In this document: piece by piece, positions 1-7,210 of the stretch | How positions within the stretch are numbered: position 1 is the first letter of the stretch | Layout: each line of letters starts with the position of its first letter | Assembly (NCBI GenBank): GCA_027489835.1 | Contig: JAIXZF010000156.1 | Span: 1 to 13,467 of the forward strand | Reading direction: 5' to 3' | Source: Hyphomicrobiales bacterium | GTDB taxonomy: Bacteria; Pseudomonadota; Alphaproteobacteria; Rhizobiales; Beijerinckiaceae | DNA: 13,467 nt | Made by a program: the position numbers and the translations under genes | The notes under the pieces: model-generated | The model's database searches: none | Told to the model about the DNA's origin: nothing | The model's input: only the letters and a program-made list of their open reading frames with translations

Positions 1-710
1 AGATGATCGACGTCTGGGGCGCCGACCATGGCGGCTACGTCAAGCGCATGCAGGCGGCCGTGAAGGCGGTGACGGGCGGTGAGGGCGCGCTCGACGTCAA
101 GCTCTGCCAGCTCGTCAAGCTGATGCGGAATGGCGAGCCGGTGAAGATGTCGAAGCGCTCGGGCGATTTCGTCACGCTGCGCGAGGTGATCGACGAGGTG
201 GGCCGCGATGCGGTGCGCTTCATGATGCTGTTCAGGAAGAACGACGCGACGCTGGAGTTCGACCTCGCCAAGGTCATGGAGCAATCCAAGGACAACCCGG
301 TCTTCTACGTGCAGTATGCCCATGCCCGCTGCATGTCGATCTTCCGGCAGGCGGCCGAGGCCTTCCCCGGCGTCGACCTCGGCGCGGGCGCGCTGGCGCG
401 GGCCGATCTGTCGCTCCTGTCGGACGAGAGCGAGCAGGGTCTCATCAAGCTCATCGCGCAGTATCCGCGCCTGATCGACCAAGCCGCAGCGGCGCATGAG
501 CCGCATCGCGTGGCGTTCTATTTGCACGATCTCGCGCAGGCCTTCCACGCGCTGTGGAACAAGGGCAAGGATGCGCCTCAATTACGGTTCGTTAATCATA
601 ACCAGCCAGAGTCGAGTCAGGCGAGACTGGCGCTTGTGCATGCGGTCAGGTCGGTTCTCGCCTCCGCGCTGGGCGTGCTGGGTGTGTCCAGCCCCGCCGA
701 GATGCGCTGA
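1..710 (+). CDS. argS: Arginyl-tRNA synthetase, C-terminal part (partial at window start)
   Basis: This is the 3' end of a class I aminoacyl-tRNA synthetase that charges tRNA-Arg in the cytoplasm. The frame is open from the first base, so the N-terminus and the HIGH motif lie upstream. About 235 residues are visible. The KMSKS-type loop is present as VKMSKRSGDFVTL near visible residues 47-59. The stretch after it, including DAVRFMMLFRKND and NPVFYVQYAHAR, is typical of bacterial ArgRS. The last ~120 residues form the all-helical DALR anticodon-binding domain, ending in the usual ARLALVHAVR helix. The stop at 708-710 is followed by 91 non-coding bases and then the SPOR gene, with no evident terminator between them, so co-transcription is possible. 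Family assignment is secure; only completeness is unknown. Confidence 0.96.
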   Translation, partial: MIDVWGADHGGYVKRMQAAVKAVTGGEGALDVKLCQLVKLMRNGEPVKMSKRSGDFVTLREVIDEVGRDAVRFMMLFRKNDATLEFDLAKVMEQSKDNPVFYVQYAHARCMSIFRQAAEAFPGVDLGAGALARADLSLLSDESEQGLIKLIAQYPRLIDQAAAAHEPHRVAFYLHDLAQAFHALWNKGKDAPQLRFVNHNQPESSQARLALVHAVRSVLASALGVLGVSSPAEMR

Positions 711-790
711 GGGCCGCACTCCTCGGCGCCGCGGGTCAACTGCGTAACCGATGCAGGTCCGGCGCAATTTCGCCGACTTGCCCGGGCATG

Positions 791-796
791 GGAAGG
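791..796 (+). promoter_or_regulatory. Ribosome binding site deciding the start of the SPOR gene
   Basis: GGAAGG lies 5 nt before the ATG at 802. The in-frame ATG at 751, 17 codons earlier, has no comparable site. The start at 802 is therefore preferred. Confidence 0.6.
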
Positions 797-801
797 TCGA
801 C

Positions 802-2454
802 ATGTCAGACCAGACTAGAAGCCGTCTCGCCGTCGACCTCGACGATCTGGAGCGCCAGCTGCGGCAGGCCGCCGGCTCGCAGCCGCGTGCCGTGACCAGC
901 GATCCGCTCGCGGAGCTTGCGCGGATCGTCGACCAGGACGACCCGTACAAGAAGATGTTCGATCAGCGCCGCCCCGCGGCGCCCGCTTCGCCGCAGCCGG
1001 AGGCGGCGGCGCGCCAGCCCGCCTCCGATCCCTTCGCCTATCTCTCGCGGGGCTCCGCCGCGCTGGCCCGCCCGGCGCCCGCCGCCCCCGTGGTCGAGCC
1101 CCAGGCGTCCGCGCCGACGCCGGCCGTGTCGAGGGACATGCTCACCGAATTCGATCAGCTGCTCCGCACTGAGCTGCGCGGCGTCGTGCCTGCCGAAGGG
1201 CATGTTTCGACGCCTGGCCATCTCGGCGGGCGCCCAGAGGATCGCGAGCTCACGCTCGATGCCCGCGATCTCGACGAGTTCGACCGCCGCCTTCGCGAGG
1301 ACGAGCGCGTGCGCGAGCCCCAGGCCGCGGCCCAGCCCTACGAAGAGCCTGCGGTCGAGCCAGAGGCCGACCAGCGCGGCTTCGAGACCCCGCAGCCCCG
1401 TCGCGGCCTGATCATCGCCTCTGCGCTGCTCGGCGTCGCGGTGCTGGGAATCGGCGCGGTCGTCGGCCTGCCGAAGCTCACGGGAACGCCGCGCACCAGC
1501 AGCGGCGAGCCACCCGTCATCAAGGCCGAGGCGGGCCCGTCCAAGGTCCAGCCCCAGAATCCGGGCGGGGTCGAGATCCCGAACCAGAACAAGCAGATCT
1601 TCGAGCGCACGCCCGAGCCCAGGGCCGCCGATACCCGCGTCGTCAACCGCGAGGAGCAGCCCATCGACGTGCAGGCCGCCGCCCGCGCCGCGCCGCGCGT
1701 GATCCTGCCGGGCCCTGGCGGCGCGCCGGCCGCGCCCGCCGCCGCCGAAGCGCCCGCCGCTCCGGCGACCCCGGCATCGCCGTCGCCCGCCGTGACGGCG
1801 CCGCCTCCGGTCTCGGCCGCGCAGTCGCCGGCGCTTGGCGAGCCGCGCCGCGTGCGCACGGTCGCCGTGCGCCCCGATGGCACCATCGCGCCGCCGCCCG
1901 GCTCCCCCGCCGCCGCGGCGCCTGCCGCATCTGCCGCACCCGCCACGGCCAGCGCCCCCGCGCCGGCTTCGGCCGCGCCCGCCAATCCTGCCGCGCCGGC
2001 ACAGGCCGCGGCCGGACAGGCCCCGCGGCCTGTCGTCGGCGCGCCGCGCCCGCCGGGCTCGCGTCCTCCGGCGCAGGATGAGGCCCCGCGCGCCGCCGCG
2101 CCGACCCAGACGGCCGCCGCCGGCCCGGCAGCCTCTGCGCCCGCCGCGGTCCGGCCGGCCCCGCAGGCCGCCGCCGCGCCCGCAGCTGCCCCCGCTGCCG
2201 CCGCGGGTTCGGGTTTCATGATCCAGCTTGGCGCCCCGGGCAGCGAATCCGAAGCGCGCGCCACCTTCGCGGCCTTGCAGCGGCGCTACGCCGACCAGCT
2301 CGGCTCCGAGCAGCCGGTCATCCGCCGCGCCGATGTCGGCGAGGGCAAGACGGTGTTCCGCCTGCGCGTCGGGCCGTACTCCCGCGAGGATGCGGTCCAG
2401 CGCTGCGAAGCCCTGAAGGCGGCCGGAGGCCAGTGCTTCATCGCCCGCAACTGA
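802..2454 (+). CDS. SPOR-domain membrane protein, FtsN-like
   Basis: Predicted 550-residue bitopic inner-membrane protein with a C-terminal peptidoglycan-binding SPOR domain. Residues 1-200 are an acidic cytoplasmic region with three similar motifs (DLDDLERQLRQ, LTEFDQLLRTEL, DLDEFDRRLRED) and a DPLAELARIVDQDDPYK segment. One hydrophobic segment at about 202-223 (GLIIASALLGVAVLGIGAVVGL) follows two arginines. A Pro/Ala-rich periplasmic linker of roughly 180 residues follows. The SPOR domain occupies about 472-550, from GFMIQLGAPGSESEARATF to the end. In this family SPOR binds denuded glycan strands at the septum. This topology and the position after argS and before nagZ fit the FtsN-like division proteins of alphaproteobacteria, though the cytoplasmic part is far longer than in E. 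coli FtsN. Translation could also begin at ATG 751, but the Shine-Dalgarno favours 802. An intrinsic terminator follows the stop. The SPOR call is firm; FtsN orthology is inferred. Confidence 0.9.
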   Translation: MSDQTRSRLAVDLDDLERQLRQAAGSQPRAVTSDPLAELARIVDQDDPYKKMFDQRRPAAPASPQPEAAARQPASDPFAYLSRGSAALARPAPAAPVVEPQASAPTPAVSRDMLTEFDQLLRTELRGVVPAEGHVSTPGHLGGRPEDRELTLDARDLDEFDRRLREDERVREPQAAAQPYEEPAVEPEADQRGFETPQPRRGLIIASALLGVAVLGIGAVVGLPKLTGTPRTSSGEPPVIKAEAGPSKVQPQNPGGVEIPNQNKQIFERTPEPRAADTRVVNREEQPIDVQAAARAAPRVILPGPGGAPAAPAAAEAPAAPATPASPSPAVTAPPPVSAAQSPALGEPRRVRTVAVRPDGTIAPPPGSPAAAAPAASAAPATASAPAPASAAPANPAAPAQAAAGQAPRPVVGAPRPPGSRPPAQDEAPRAAAPTQTAAAGPAASAPAAVRPAPQAAAAPAAAPAAAAGSGFMIQLGAPGSESEARATFAALQRRYADQLGSEQPVIRRADVGEGKTVFRLRVGPYSREDAVQRCEALKAAGGQCFIARN

Positions 2455-2481
2455 CGCGTAGGGCGCATGGACGACACGAAG

Positions 2482-2504
2482 GGCCGGGGCTTCCCGGCCT
2501 TTTT
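2482..2504 (+). terminator. Intrinsic terminator after the SPOR gene
   Basis: A perfect 7-bp GC stem (GGCCGGG at 2482-2488, CCCGGCC at 2493-2499) with a GCTT loop is followed by TTTTT at 2500-2504. It lies 27 nt after the SPOR stop and before nagZ, so it separates an argS/SPOR transcript from the nagZ-scpAB run. Confidence 0.85.
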
Positions 2505-2574
2505 CGCGTGTGATCCCCAGTCTTCGCGTCGACCCGTCTTGACCGGGCGGCGGCTTTGCGGTCCCGCTGCCGGC

Positions 2575-3585
2575 ATGACCACGAAAGCCTTCATCGCCGG
2601 CTGCGCGGGCCTTGCGCTCAGCGCCGAGGAGAAAGCCTTCTTCGCCAGGACGCAGCCCTGGGGCTTCATCCTGTTCAAGCGCAACATCGCGGACAGGGCG
2701 CAGGTCGCCGCGCTCACGGCCGAATTGCGCGCCTCGGTCGGCCGGCGCGCGCCGATCCTCATCGATCAGGAAGGCGGCCGCGTGCAGCGCATGCGCGCGC
2801 CCGAGTGGCCGCCCTATCCGCCTGCCCGCTGGTTCGGCCAGCTCAACGATCCCCTGGCCCGGGTGGCGCTGGCGCGGCTTTCGGCGCGGCTTATGGCGCA
2901 TGATTTGCGCGAGGTCGGCGTCGATGTCGACTGCGCTCCCGTGCTCGACGTGCCGGTGAAGGGCGCCCACGACGTGATCGGCGACCGCGCCTTCGCGCTC
3001 GAGCCGGACGAGGCGGCCCGCCTCGGGCGCGCTGTGGCGGACGGGCTGCTGGCTGGCGGCGTCCTGCCGGTTATCAAGCACATGCCGGGCCACGGCCGCG
3101 CGCAGGCGGACAGCCACCACGCGCTTCCGCGCGTCGCTGAAAGCCTCGACGAACTGCGCGCCCATGATTTCCGGCCCTTCCGCCATCTGGCCGACATGCC
3201 GCTGGCGATGACGGCGCATGTCGTGTTCGAGGCGATCGACAGCGCGAACCCGGCCACGACCTCGCGCGCCGTCTTCCGCCGGATCATCCGAGGCGAGCTC
3301 GGCTATGACGGGCTGGTGATGACCGACGATCTGTCGATGAAGGCGCTGACCGGGAGCTTTGGAGATCGCGCCCGCGCCGCCTATGCCGCCGGATGCGACA
3401 TGCTGCTTCACTGCAACGGTGTGATGGAGGAGATGGCGCCCGTAGCCGAGGCCGCGCGCCCGCTGGCGGGGGCCGCCAGCCGCCGCGCCCGCGCCGCGCT
3501 CGGCCGCATCCGCCACGAGCCCGAACCGCTGGATCGCGGCGCTGTCGACGACCATATCCGCCGCATCCTTGCCGCTTCGGGCTGA
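2575..3585 (+). CDS. nagZ: Beta-N-acetylhexosaminidase NagZ (GH3)
   Basis: Cytoplasmic glycoside hydrolase family 3 enzyme that removes N-acetylglucosamine from 1,6-anhydro-muropeptides in peptidoglycan recycling. It is 336 residues, the usual NagZ length. Visible motifs are IDQEGGRVQR at 63-72 (substrate-binding Asp64), the hallmark KHMPGHG at 168-174, the DSHH loop at 179-182 that carries the NagZ Asp-His pair, and TDDLSM at 250-255, whose first Asp (251) is the expected nucleophile. There is no signal peptide, which fits the cytosolic role. The frame is open back to an ATG at 2467, but that extension runs through the terminator at 2482-2504 and lacks family similarity, so ATG 2575 is chosen. 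No strong Shine-Dalgarno precedes it. A TTGACC hexamer at 2539-2544 resembles a -35 box, but no good -10 follows. scpA starts 16 nt after the stop. Confidence 0.94.
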   Translation: MTTKAFIAGCAGLALSAEEKAFFARTQPWGFILFKRNIADRAQVAALTAELRASVGRRAPILIDQEGGRVQRMRAPEWPPYPPARWFGQLNDPLARVALARLSARLMAHDLREVGVDVDCAPVLDVPVKGAHDVIGDRAFALEPDEAARLGRAVADGLLAGGVLPVIKHMPGHGRAQADSHHALPRVAESLDELRAHDFRPFRHLADMPLAMTAHVVFEAIDSANPATTSRAVFRRIIRGELGYDGLVMTDDLSMKALTGSFGDRARAAYAAGCDMLLHCNGVMEEMAPVAEAARPLAGAASRRARAALGRIRHEPEPLDRGAVDDHIRRILAASG

Positions 3586-3601
3586 TCAAGGCACGATTTC
3601 G

Positions 3602-4417
3602 ATGGGGAGAGCCGAATCAGTGGCGAAGGAGCTGGCATTCGAGGACATGCCGACCGAGACCGTGGACGGCGATCCGCTGCTCGTGGTGGACGTCGACGGC
3701 TTCGAGGGCCCGCTCGACCTGCTGCTGGAACTCGCCCGCCGGCAGAAGGTCGACCTTTCGCGCATCTCGATCCTGGCGCTGGCCGAGCAATACCTTGCCT
3801 TCGTCGAGAGCGCCCGGCGCTACAGGCTCGAGCTCGCCGCCGACTATCTCGTGATGGCTGCCTGGCTGGCCTACCTCAAGTCGCGCCTGCTGCTTCCCGA
3901 CCCGCCCAAGGCCGACGAGCCCAGCGCCGCCGACCTCGCCACGGCGCTCGCGCTCAGGCTGCGCCGGCTGGAGGCCATCCGCGAGGCGGCCAAGCTGCTC
4001 GCGGGCCGCGCCCAGCTTGGCCGCGACGTCTTCGCGCGCGGGCAGGCGGAGCCGACGGCGAAGTCGGCCGACGGCGCCTGGGAGGCGACCCTCTACGACC
4101 TTCTGAGTGCCTATGCGCGCCAACGGCAGAAGCACGCGGTCGCCCGCGTCACGCTGCACAAGCGCTTCGTCTGGTCGCTGGTCGAGGCGCGCGAGGCGCT
4201 GCAGAAGCTGGTAGGCTCGGCAGCCGACTGGACGACGCTGGACGGCTATCTCTTGGACTATGCAGTCGAGCCCTCGATGCGCGCCACGGTGCGCGCCTCG
4301 GCCCTGTCGGCGATGCTGGAGATGGTGCGCGAGGGTCTGGTCGACATCCGGCAGGATCGCCCATTCGCGCCGCTTTACCTGCGCCGTCGCGAGATCCCGC
4401 GCCTTGCGGCGGAATGA
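3602..4417 (+). CDS. scpA: Segregation and condensation protein A
   Basis: ScpA is the kleisin subunit that bridges the SMC ATPase heads and, with ScpB, forms the bacterial condensin needed for chromosome compaction and segregation. The protein is 271 residues from ATG 3602. The family N-terminal signature DGFEGPLDLLLELARRQKVD is at about 32-51. It is followed by the helical ILALAEQYLAF and DYLVMAAWLAYLKSRLLLP segments. A C-terminal winged-helix region ends in VDIRQDRPFAPLYLRR. The start is not certain. ATG 3602 has AAGG about 10 nt upstream, but GTG 3620 sits behind a better GGGGAGA at 3604-3610 and would shorten the protein by 6 residues. The gene lies 16 nt after nagZ and 7 nt before scpB, so the three are probably one transcript. 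Confidence 0.93.
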   Translation: MGRAESVAKELAFEDMPTETVDGDPLLVVDVDGFEGPLDLLLELARRQKVDLSRISILALAEQYLAFVESARRYRLELAADYLVMAAWLAYLKSRLLLPDPPKADEPSAADLATALALRLRRLEAIREAAKLLAGRAQLGRDVFARGQAEPTAKSADGAWEATLYDLLSAYARQRQKHAVARVTLHKRFVWSLVEAREALQKLVGSAADWTTLDGYLLDYAVEPSMRATVRASALSAMLEMVREGLVDIRQDRPFAPLYLRRREIPRLAAE

Positions 4418-4420
4418 GGA
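4416..4420 (+). promoter_or_regulatory. Ribosome binding site of scpB overlapping the scpA stop
   Basis: GAGGA at 4416-4420 uses the last two bases of the scpA TGA. It stands 4 nt before ATG 4425 and 10 nt before ATG 4431, suggesting translational coupling of scpA and scpB. Confidence 0.5.
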
Positions 4421-4424
4421 TAGG

Positions 4425-5141
4425 ATGCCCATGGCTGCCCTGGCTGCACGGCGAGACACCGAGCACGACAAACCCGAGGATTGGGGGGATGAGCGTGTCG
4501 CAGCCATGTCCGAGGCCGTGCGCATCGCCGAGGCGCTGCTGTTCGCCTCCTCCGAGCCAGTGTCCATCGAAGAGGTTCAGGGCTTCCTGCCGGCCGGCGT
4601 CGCCGCTGCCGATGTGCTGGCGACGCTCGAGGCCGCCTACGCCCCGCGCGGCGTCAATCTCGTGCGCGTCGCCGGCAAATGGGCCTTCCGCACAGCCGAG
4701 GACATCGGCCACCTGCTCGTCAGGCGCGTCGAGGAGCCGCGCCGGCTGACCCGCGCCGCGCTGGAGACACTGGCGATCATCGCCTACCACCAGCCGGTGA
4801 CGCGCGCCGAGATCGAGGAGATCAGGGGCGTGGCCACCTCCAAGGGCACGCTCGACACGCTGCTGGAATCGGGCTGGATCAGGCTTCGCGGCCGTCGGCG
4901 CACGCCCGGCCGGCCCCTGACCTACGGCACGACGGCGGCTTTCCTCGACCAGTTCGGGCTCGACCGCGTCGACGACCTGCCGGGCCTGGACGAGCTCAAG
5001 GGCGCGGGCTTTATCGAAGGGCGGCTGCCCAGGGGCCTCGACGTGCCCGTGCCGAGCGACGATCCGTCGCTGCGCGGAGACGAGGATCCGCTCGACGATC
5101 TGTTCTCGCCGCTTGACGGGGGCGACGCCGCGGAGGAATGA
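4425..5141 (+). CDS. scpB: Segregation and condensation protein B
   Basis: ScpB dimers bind ScpA and regulate the SMC-ScpAB condensin. The protein is 238 residues from ATG 4425. Two winged-helix domains are apparent. The first begins at AVRIAEALLFASSEPVSIEEV. The second contains the highly conserved ALETLAIIAYHQPVTRAEIE and the glycine-rich strand after LLESGWIRLRGR. It ends with an acidic tail (LDDLFSPLDGGDAAEE). Starts at 4431 and 4506 (MSEAVRIAEALL, where family similarity begins) are possible; the ~27 residues before the latter are not conserved-looking. In many alphaproteobacteria tatA follows directly, but here an ABC ATPase gene intervenes, 42 nt downstream. Confidence 0.93.
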   Translation: MPMAALAARRDTEHDKPEDWGDERVAAMSEAVRIAEALLFASSEPVSIEEVQGFLPAGVAAADVLATLEAAYAPRGVNLVRVAGKWAFRTAEDIGHLLVRRVEEPRRLTRAALETLAIIAYHQPVTRAEIEEIRGVATSKGTLDTLLESGWIRLRGRRRTPGRPLTYGTTAAFLDQFGLDRVDDLPGLDELKGAGFIEGRLPRGLDVPVPSDDPSLRGDEDPLDDLFSPLDGGDAAEE

Positions 5142-5183
5142 CCGCACCTGAGGGGCCGCGAGGGTTCTGGGGACGCCGTCCAT

Positions 5184-6299
5184 ATGTCTGTCGAGACCGA
5201 TATCGAGCGCGGCTGGCGCGGATGGGGCAGGCGGGGCACCGCCGGAGCCTCCATCCCCGTGTCACTCGCCTTCGAGGACATCTGGCAGCGCTATGGCGCC
5301 GTCGCGGCGCTCGCTGGCGTGTCCCTCGACATTGCGGCGGGGGAGGTGGTCTGCCTTCTCGGGCAGTCGGGCTGCGGTAAGTCGACCCTCCTGCGCGTCG
5401 CTTCCGGCGTCGAGCATCCCAGCGCCGGCCGCGTGCTTCTCGACGGGCGCGAGGTGGCGGGTCCGGGCCGCTTCGTCGAGCCGGACAAGCGGGGCGTCGG
5501 GCTGATGTTTCAGGACTACGCGCTGTTCCCGCATCTGAGCGTCATCGCCAATGTCAGCTACGGGATCCGCGGCCTGCCGGCCGCCGACACGCGGGCCAGC
5601 GCTCTGCGGGCACTCGACCGGGTGGGGCTCTCGGGGATGGCGAACGCCTATCCCCACATGCTGTCGGGCGGCGAGCAGCAGCGCGTGGCGCTCGCGCGCG
5701 CCGTCGCGCCGCGGCCGGGCGTGCTGCTCATGGATGAACCCTTCTCCAACCTCGACAGGCGGCTGAAGGACGCCGTGCGCGAGGAGACGGTGGCCGTGAT
5801 CCGCGAGACGGGCGCGACCGCCGTTGTGGTCACCCACGATCCCGAGGACGCGATGCGCATCGCGGACCGCATCGTGCTGATGCGCAGGGGGCAGATCGTG
5901 CAGTCAGGGCCGGGGGAGGAGCTCTACATGCACCCCAACAGCCTGTTCGTCGCGCGCTTCTTCAGCGACTTCAACGAAATCGGCGCGACCGTGAGGGGCG
6001 GGGCGGTCGAGACGCCTTTTGGCCGCATTGCCGCGCCACATCTGGAAGACGGGCAGCGGGCGGTGGTCTGCATCCGCCCGCAGGCGGTGGTTCTGCGCGC
6101 GGCCGGCTTCTGCCTGCCGGGCCGGGTGATGTCCCGGCGTTTCCTCGGCGAGGTCGACGTGCTGCAGGTGGCCGTCCAGGGCTTCGACCGGCCGCTGACG
6201 ATCAGGGCGCCGGAGCACAAGCCGTTCGCCGAGGGCGCGGATGTCGGGGTCGACATCAAACGCGAGGAAGTCCTTGTGTTCTTGGATGTCGAACCCTAG
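5184..6299 (+). CDS. Orphan ABC transporter ATP-binding protein (FbpC/PotA-like)
   Basis: Cytoplasmic ATPase subunit of an importer-type ABC transporter, 371 residues. All nucleotide-binding motifs are intact: A-loop Tyr37, Walker A GQSGCGKS (60-67), Q-loop Gln110 in FQDYALFPH, signature LSGGEQQR (160-167), Walker B VLLMDEP with Glu195, D-loop SNLD (198-201) and H-loop His228 in VVVTHD. The last ~100 residues look like a TOBE-type regulatory domain (VCIRPQAVVLR, then FLGEVDVLQVAV). This architecture is shared by ferric-iron, polyamine, thiamine and sugar importers, so the substrate cannot be named. No permease or binding-protein gene lies in the window. ATG 5184 has only a weak upstream GGGGA; the first ~26 residues (WRGWGRRG) are atypical, and a GTG near 5260 would remove them. 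The gene separates scpB from tatA on the same strand. It uses GGG and CGG codons more freely than its neighbours, which may hint at a separate origin. Confidence 0.88.
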   Translation: MSVETDIERGWRGWGRRGTAGASIPVSLAFEDIWQRYGAVAALAGVSLDIAAGEVVCLLGQSGCGKSTLLRVASGVEHPSAGRVLLDGREVAGPGRFVEPDKRGVGLMFQDYALFPHLSVIANVSYGIRGLPAADTRASALRALDRVGLSGMANAYPHMLSGGEQQRVALARAVAPRPGVLLMDEPFSNLDRRLKDAVREETVAVIRETGATAVVVTHDPEDAMRIADRIVLMRRGQIVQSGPGEELYMHPNSLFVARFFSDFNEIGATVRGGAVETPFGRIAAPHLEDGQRAVVCIRPQAVVLRAAGFCLPGRVMSRRFLGEVDVLQVAVQGFDRPLTIRAPEHKPFAEGADVGVDIKREEVLVFLDVEP

Positions 6300-6349
6300 T
6301 TTCCGCACAACCAAACGCCGGGGCTGCCGGCCGGCGGGTTCATGACGTT

Positions 6350-6355
6350 GAGGAG
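6350..6355 (+). promoter_or_regulatory. Ribosome binding site of tatA
   Basis: GAGGAG, 6 nt before ATG 6362, is one of the strongest Shine-Dalgarno sequences in the window. This fits the high level of TatA expected relative to TatB and TatC. Confidence 0.6.
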
Positions 6356-6361
6356 TTCGCC

Positions 6362-6595
6362 ATGGGTGGCGTGAGCATTTGGCACTGGATCGTCGTCGGC
6401 ATCGTGGTGATGCTCCTCTTCGGCCGCGGCAAGGTCTCCGAGCTGATGGGCGACGTCGCCAAGGGCATCAAGTCCTTCAAGAAGGGCATGGCCGAGGAGG
6501 AGACTCCCCCGCCGCCGGTCGTGGCCGAGCCGCCGAAGACGCTGGACCAGACGACGCCGACGGCGCAGAAGGTCGAAGCCGAGCGCAAGGTCTGA
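6362..6595 (+). CDS. tatA: Twin-arginine translocase subunit TatA
   Basis: TatA polymerises in the inner membrane to form the conducting element of the Tat pathway, which exports folded proteins bearing twin-arginine signals. The protein is 77 residues, normal for the family. A short N-terminal transmembrane helix (about residues 6-19, WHWIVVGIVVMLL) carries a polar residue (His8) where E. coli TatA has Gln8. The invariant Phe20-Gly21 hinge follows (LLFGRGK). The amphipathic helix is VSELMGDVAKGIKSFKKGM, followed by an acidic and Pro-rich tail. It lies 62 nt after the ABC ATPase gene. That gap contains GC-rich inverted repeats around 6316-6336 but no T-tract. Confidence 0.96.
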   Translation: MGGVSIWHWIVVGIVVMLLFGRGKVSELMGDVAKGIKSFKKGMAEEETPPPPVVAEPPKTLDQTTPTAQKVEAERKV

Positions 6596-6624
6596 GCGCC
6601 TCGGGCCGCAGCGCGGACTCTTCG

Positions 6625-6643
6625 CGGCGCGTGAAGCGCGCCG
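6625..6643 (+). other. GC-rich hairpin between tatA and tatB
   Basis: A perfect 7-bp inverted repeat (CGGCGCG at 6625-6631, CGCGCCG at 6637-6643) with a TGAAG loop sits in the 63-nt tatA-tatB gap. No T-run follows, so it is unlikely to be an efficient intrinsic terminator. It could stabilise the upstream tatA message or attenuate read-through; that role is inference only. Confidence 0.45.
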
Positions 6644-6658
6644 GATCGGAACACATCG

Positions 6659-7210
6659 ATGTTTGACATCGCCTGGAGCGAAATGGTGTTGATCGGGGCG
6701 GTCGCGCTTGTCGTGATCGGCCCGAAGGATTTGCCGAAGGCGCTGCGCTCCGTCGGCGAGGCGGTCGGCAAGATCAAGCGCATGGCGGCCGAGTTTCAGG
6801 GCCAGTTCAACGACGCGATGCGCGAGGCCGAGCTGCACGACCTCAAGAAGCAGGTCGAGGATGTCGGCGGCACCGTGCAGGCGGCCACCAAGGTGGACTT
6901 CAATCCCATCAACACGATCCGCGAGGAGCTGAAGGGCGCGGCCGCGCCGGCCCCGGGCTCCACCACGCCTTTGCCGCTCGCGACGGACGCCGCCGCGCAG
7001 CTTCCGGCTCCCGCCGAACCGGTGGTACCCCTGCCCGAACCCCCACCGGCCTTCGACCAGCGCGAGCTGTTGGCGGCGCCGTCGCACGAGGCCCCTCCGC
7101 CCCCGGCCCCGGCCGAAGCGGTGGCTGCGTCGACGACCGACGATGCGGTCGCGCCCAAGCCGAAGCGTGTCCGCAAGGCCGCCGCCAAGCCTGATGGAGG
7201 CGAGGCGTGA
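6659..7210 (+). CDS. tatB: Twin-arginine translocase subunit TatB
   Basis: TatB forms the substrate receptor with TatC in the inner membrane. It is 183 residues. The N-terminus MFDIAWSEMVLIG has the conserved Glu8, and the hinge Gly21-Pro22 (VVIGPKDLP) is intact. A long amphipathic region follows (KALRSVGEAVGKIKRM, then AELHDLKKQVED). The C-terminal ~90 residues are Pro/Ala-rich with little predicted fold and end in a Lys/Arg-rich patch. The Shine-Dalgarno before ATG 6659 is weak (a GGA about 8 nt upstream), in contrast to tatA, consistent with lower expression. The last four bases overlap the tatC start. Confidence 0.95.
   Translation: MFDIAWSEMVLIGAVALVVIGPKDLPKALRSVGEAVGKIKRMAAEFQGQFNDAMREAELHDLKKQVEDVGGTVQAATKVDFNPINTIREELKGAAAPAPGSTTPLPLATDAAAQLPAPAEPVVPLPEPPPAFDQRELLAAPSHEAPPPPAPAEAVAASTTDDAVAPKPKRVRKAAAKPDGGEA
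7196..7200 (+). promoter_or_regulatory. Ribosome binding site of tatC inside tatB
   Basis: GGAGG lies 6 nt before GTG 7207. It supports the GTG start, with the GTGA overlap coupling tatB and tatC translation. Confidence 0.65.

Noticed and set aside
586..603. AT-rich patch GGTTCGTTAATCATAACC in argS as a CtrA-type or other operator
   Set aside because: Only the outer 4-nt arms are symmetric, the TTAA-N7-TTAA spacing is absent, and the bases simply code Val-Asn-His-Asn in the ArgRS C-terminus.
760..775. Small hairpin CGGCG-CAATTT-CGCCG between argS and the SPOR gene as a terminator
   Set aside because: Only 5 bp and no T-tract; such short GC hairpins are expected by chance in this composition.
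1670..2205. The Ala/Pro-rich segment of the SPOR gene as a DNA tandem repeat array
   Set aside because: It is low-complexity coding sequence for the periplasmic linker; no fixed repeat period is visible.
805..3555. A 916-codon open frame on the minus strand across the SPOR and nagZ genes
   Set aside because: Its product is an Arg/Gly/Ala-rich low-complexity sequence mirroring GC-rich Ala/Pro codons of the sense genes. It crosses a terminator and two well-supported genes and has no recognisable domain.
5184..6299. The ABC ATPase as part of a defence or mobile-element module
   Set aside because: It has the ordinary importer-type nucleotide-binding domain with a TOBE-like tail. No nuclease, toxin, integrase or terminal repeats flank it.
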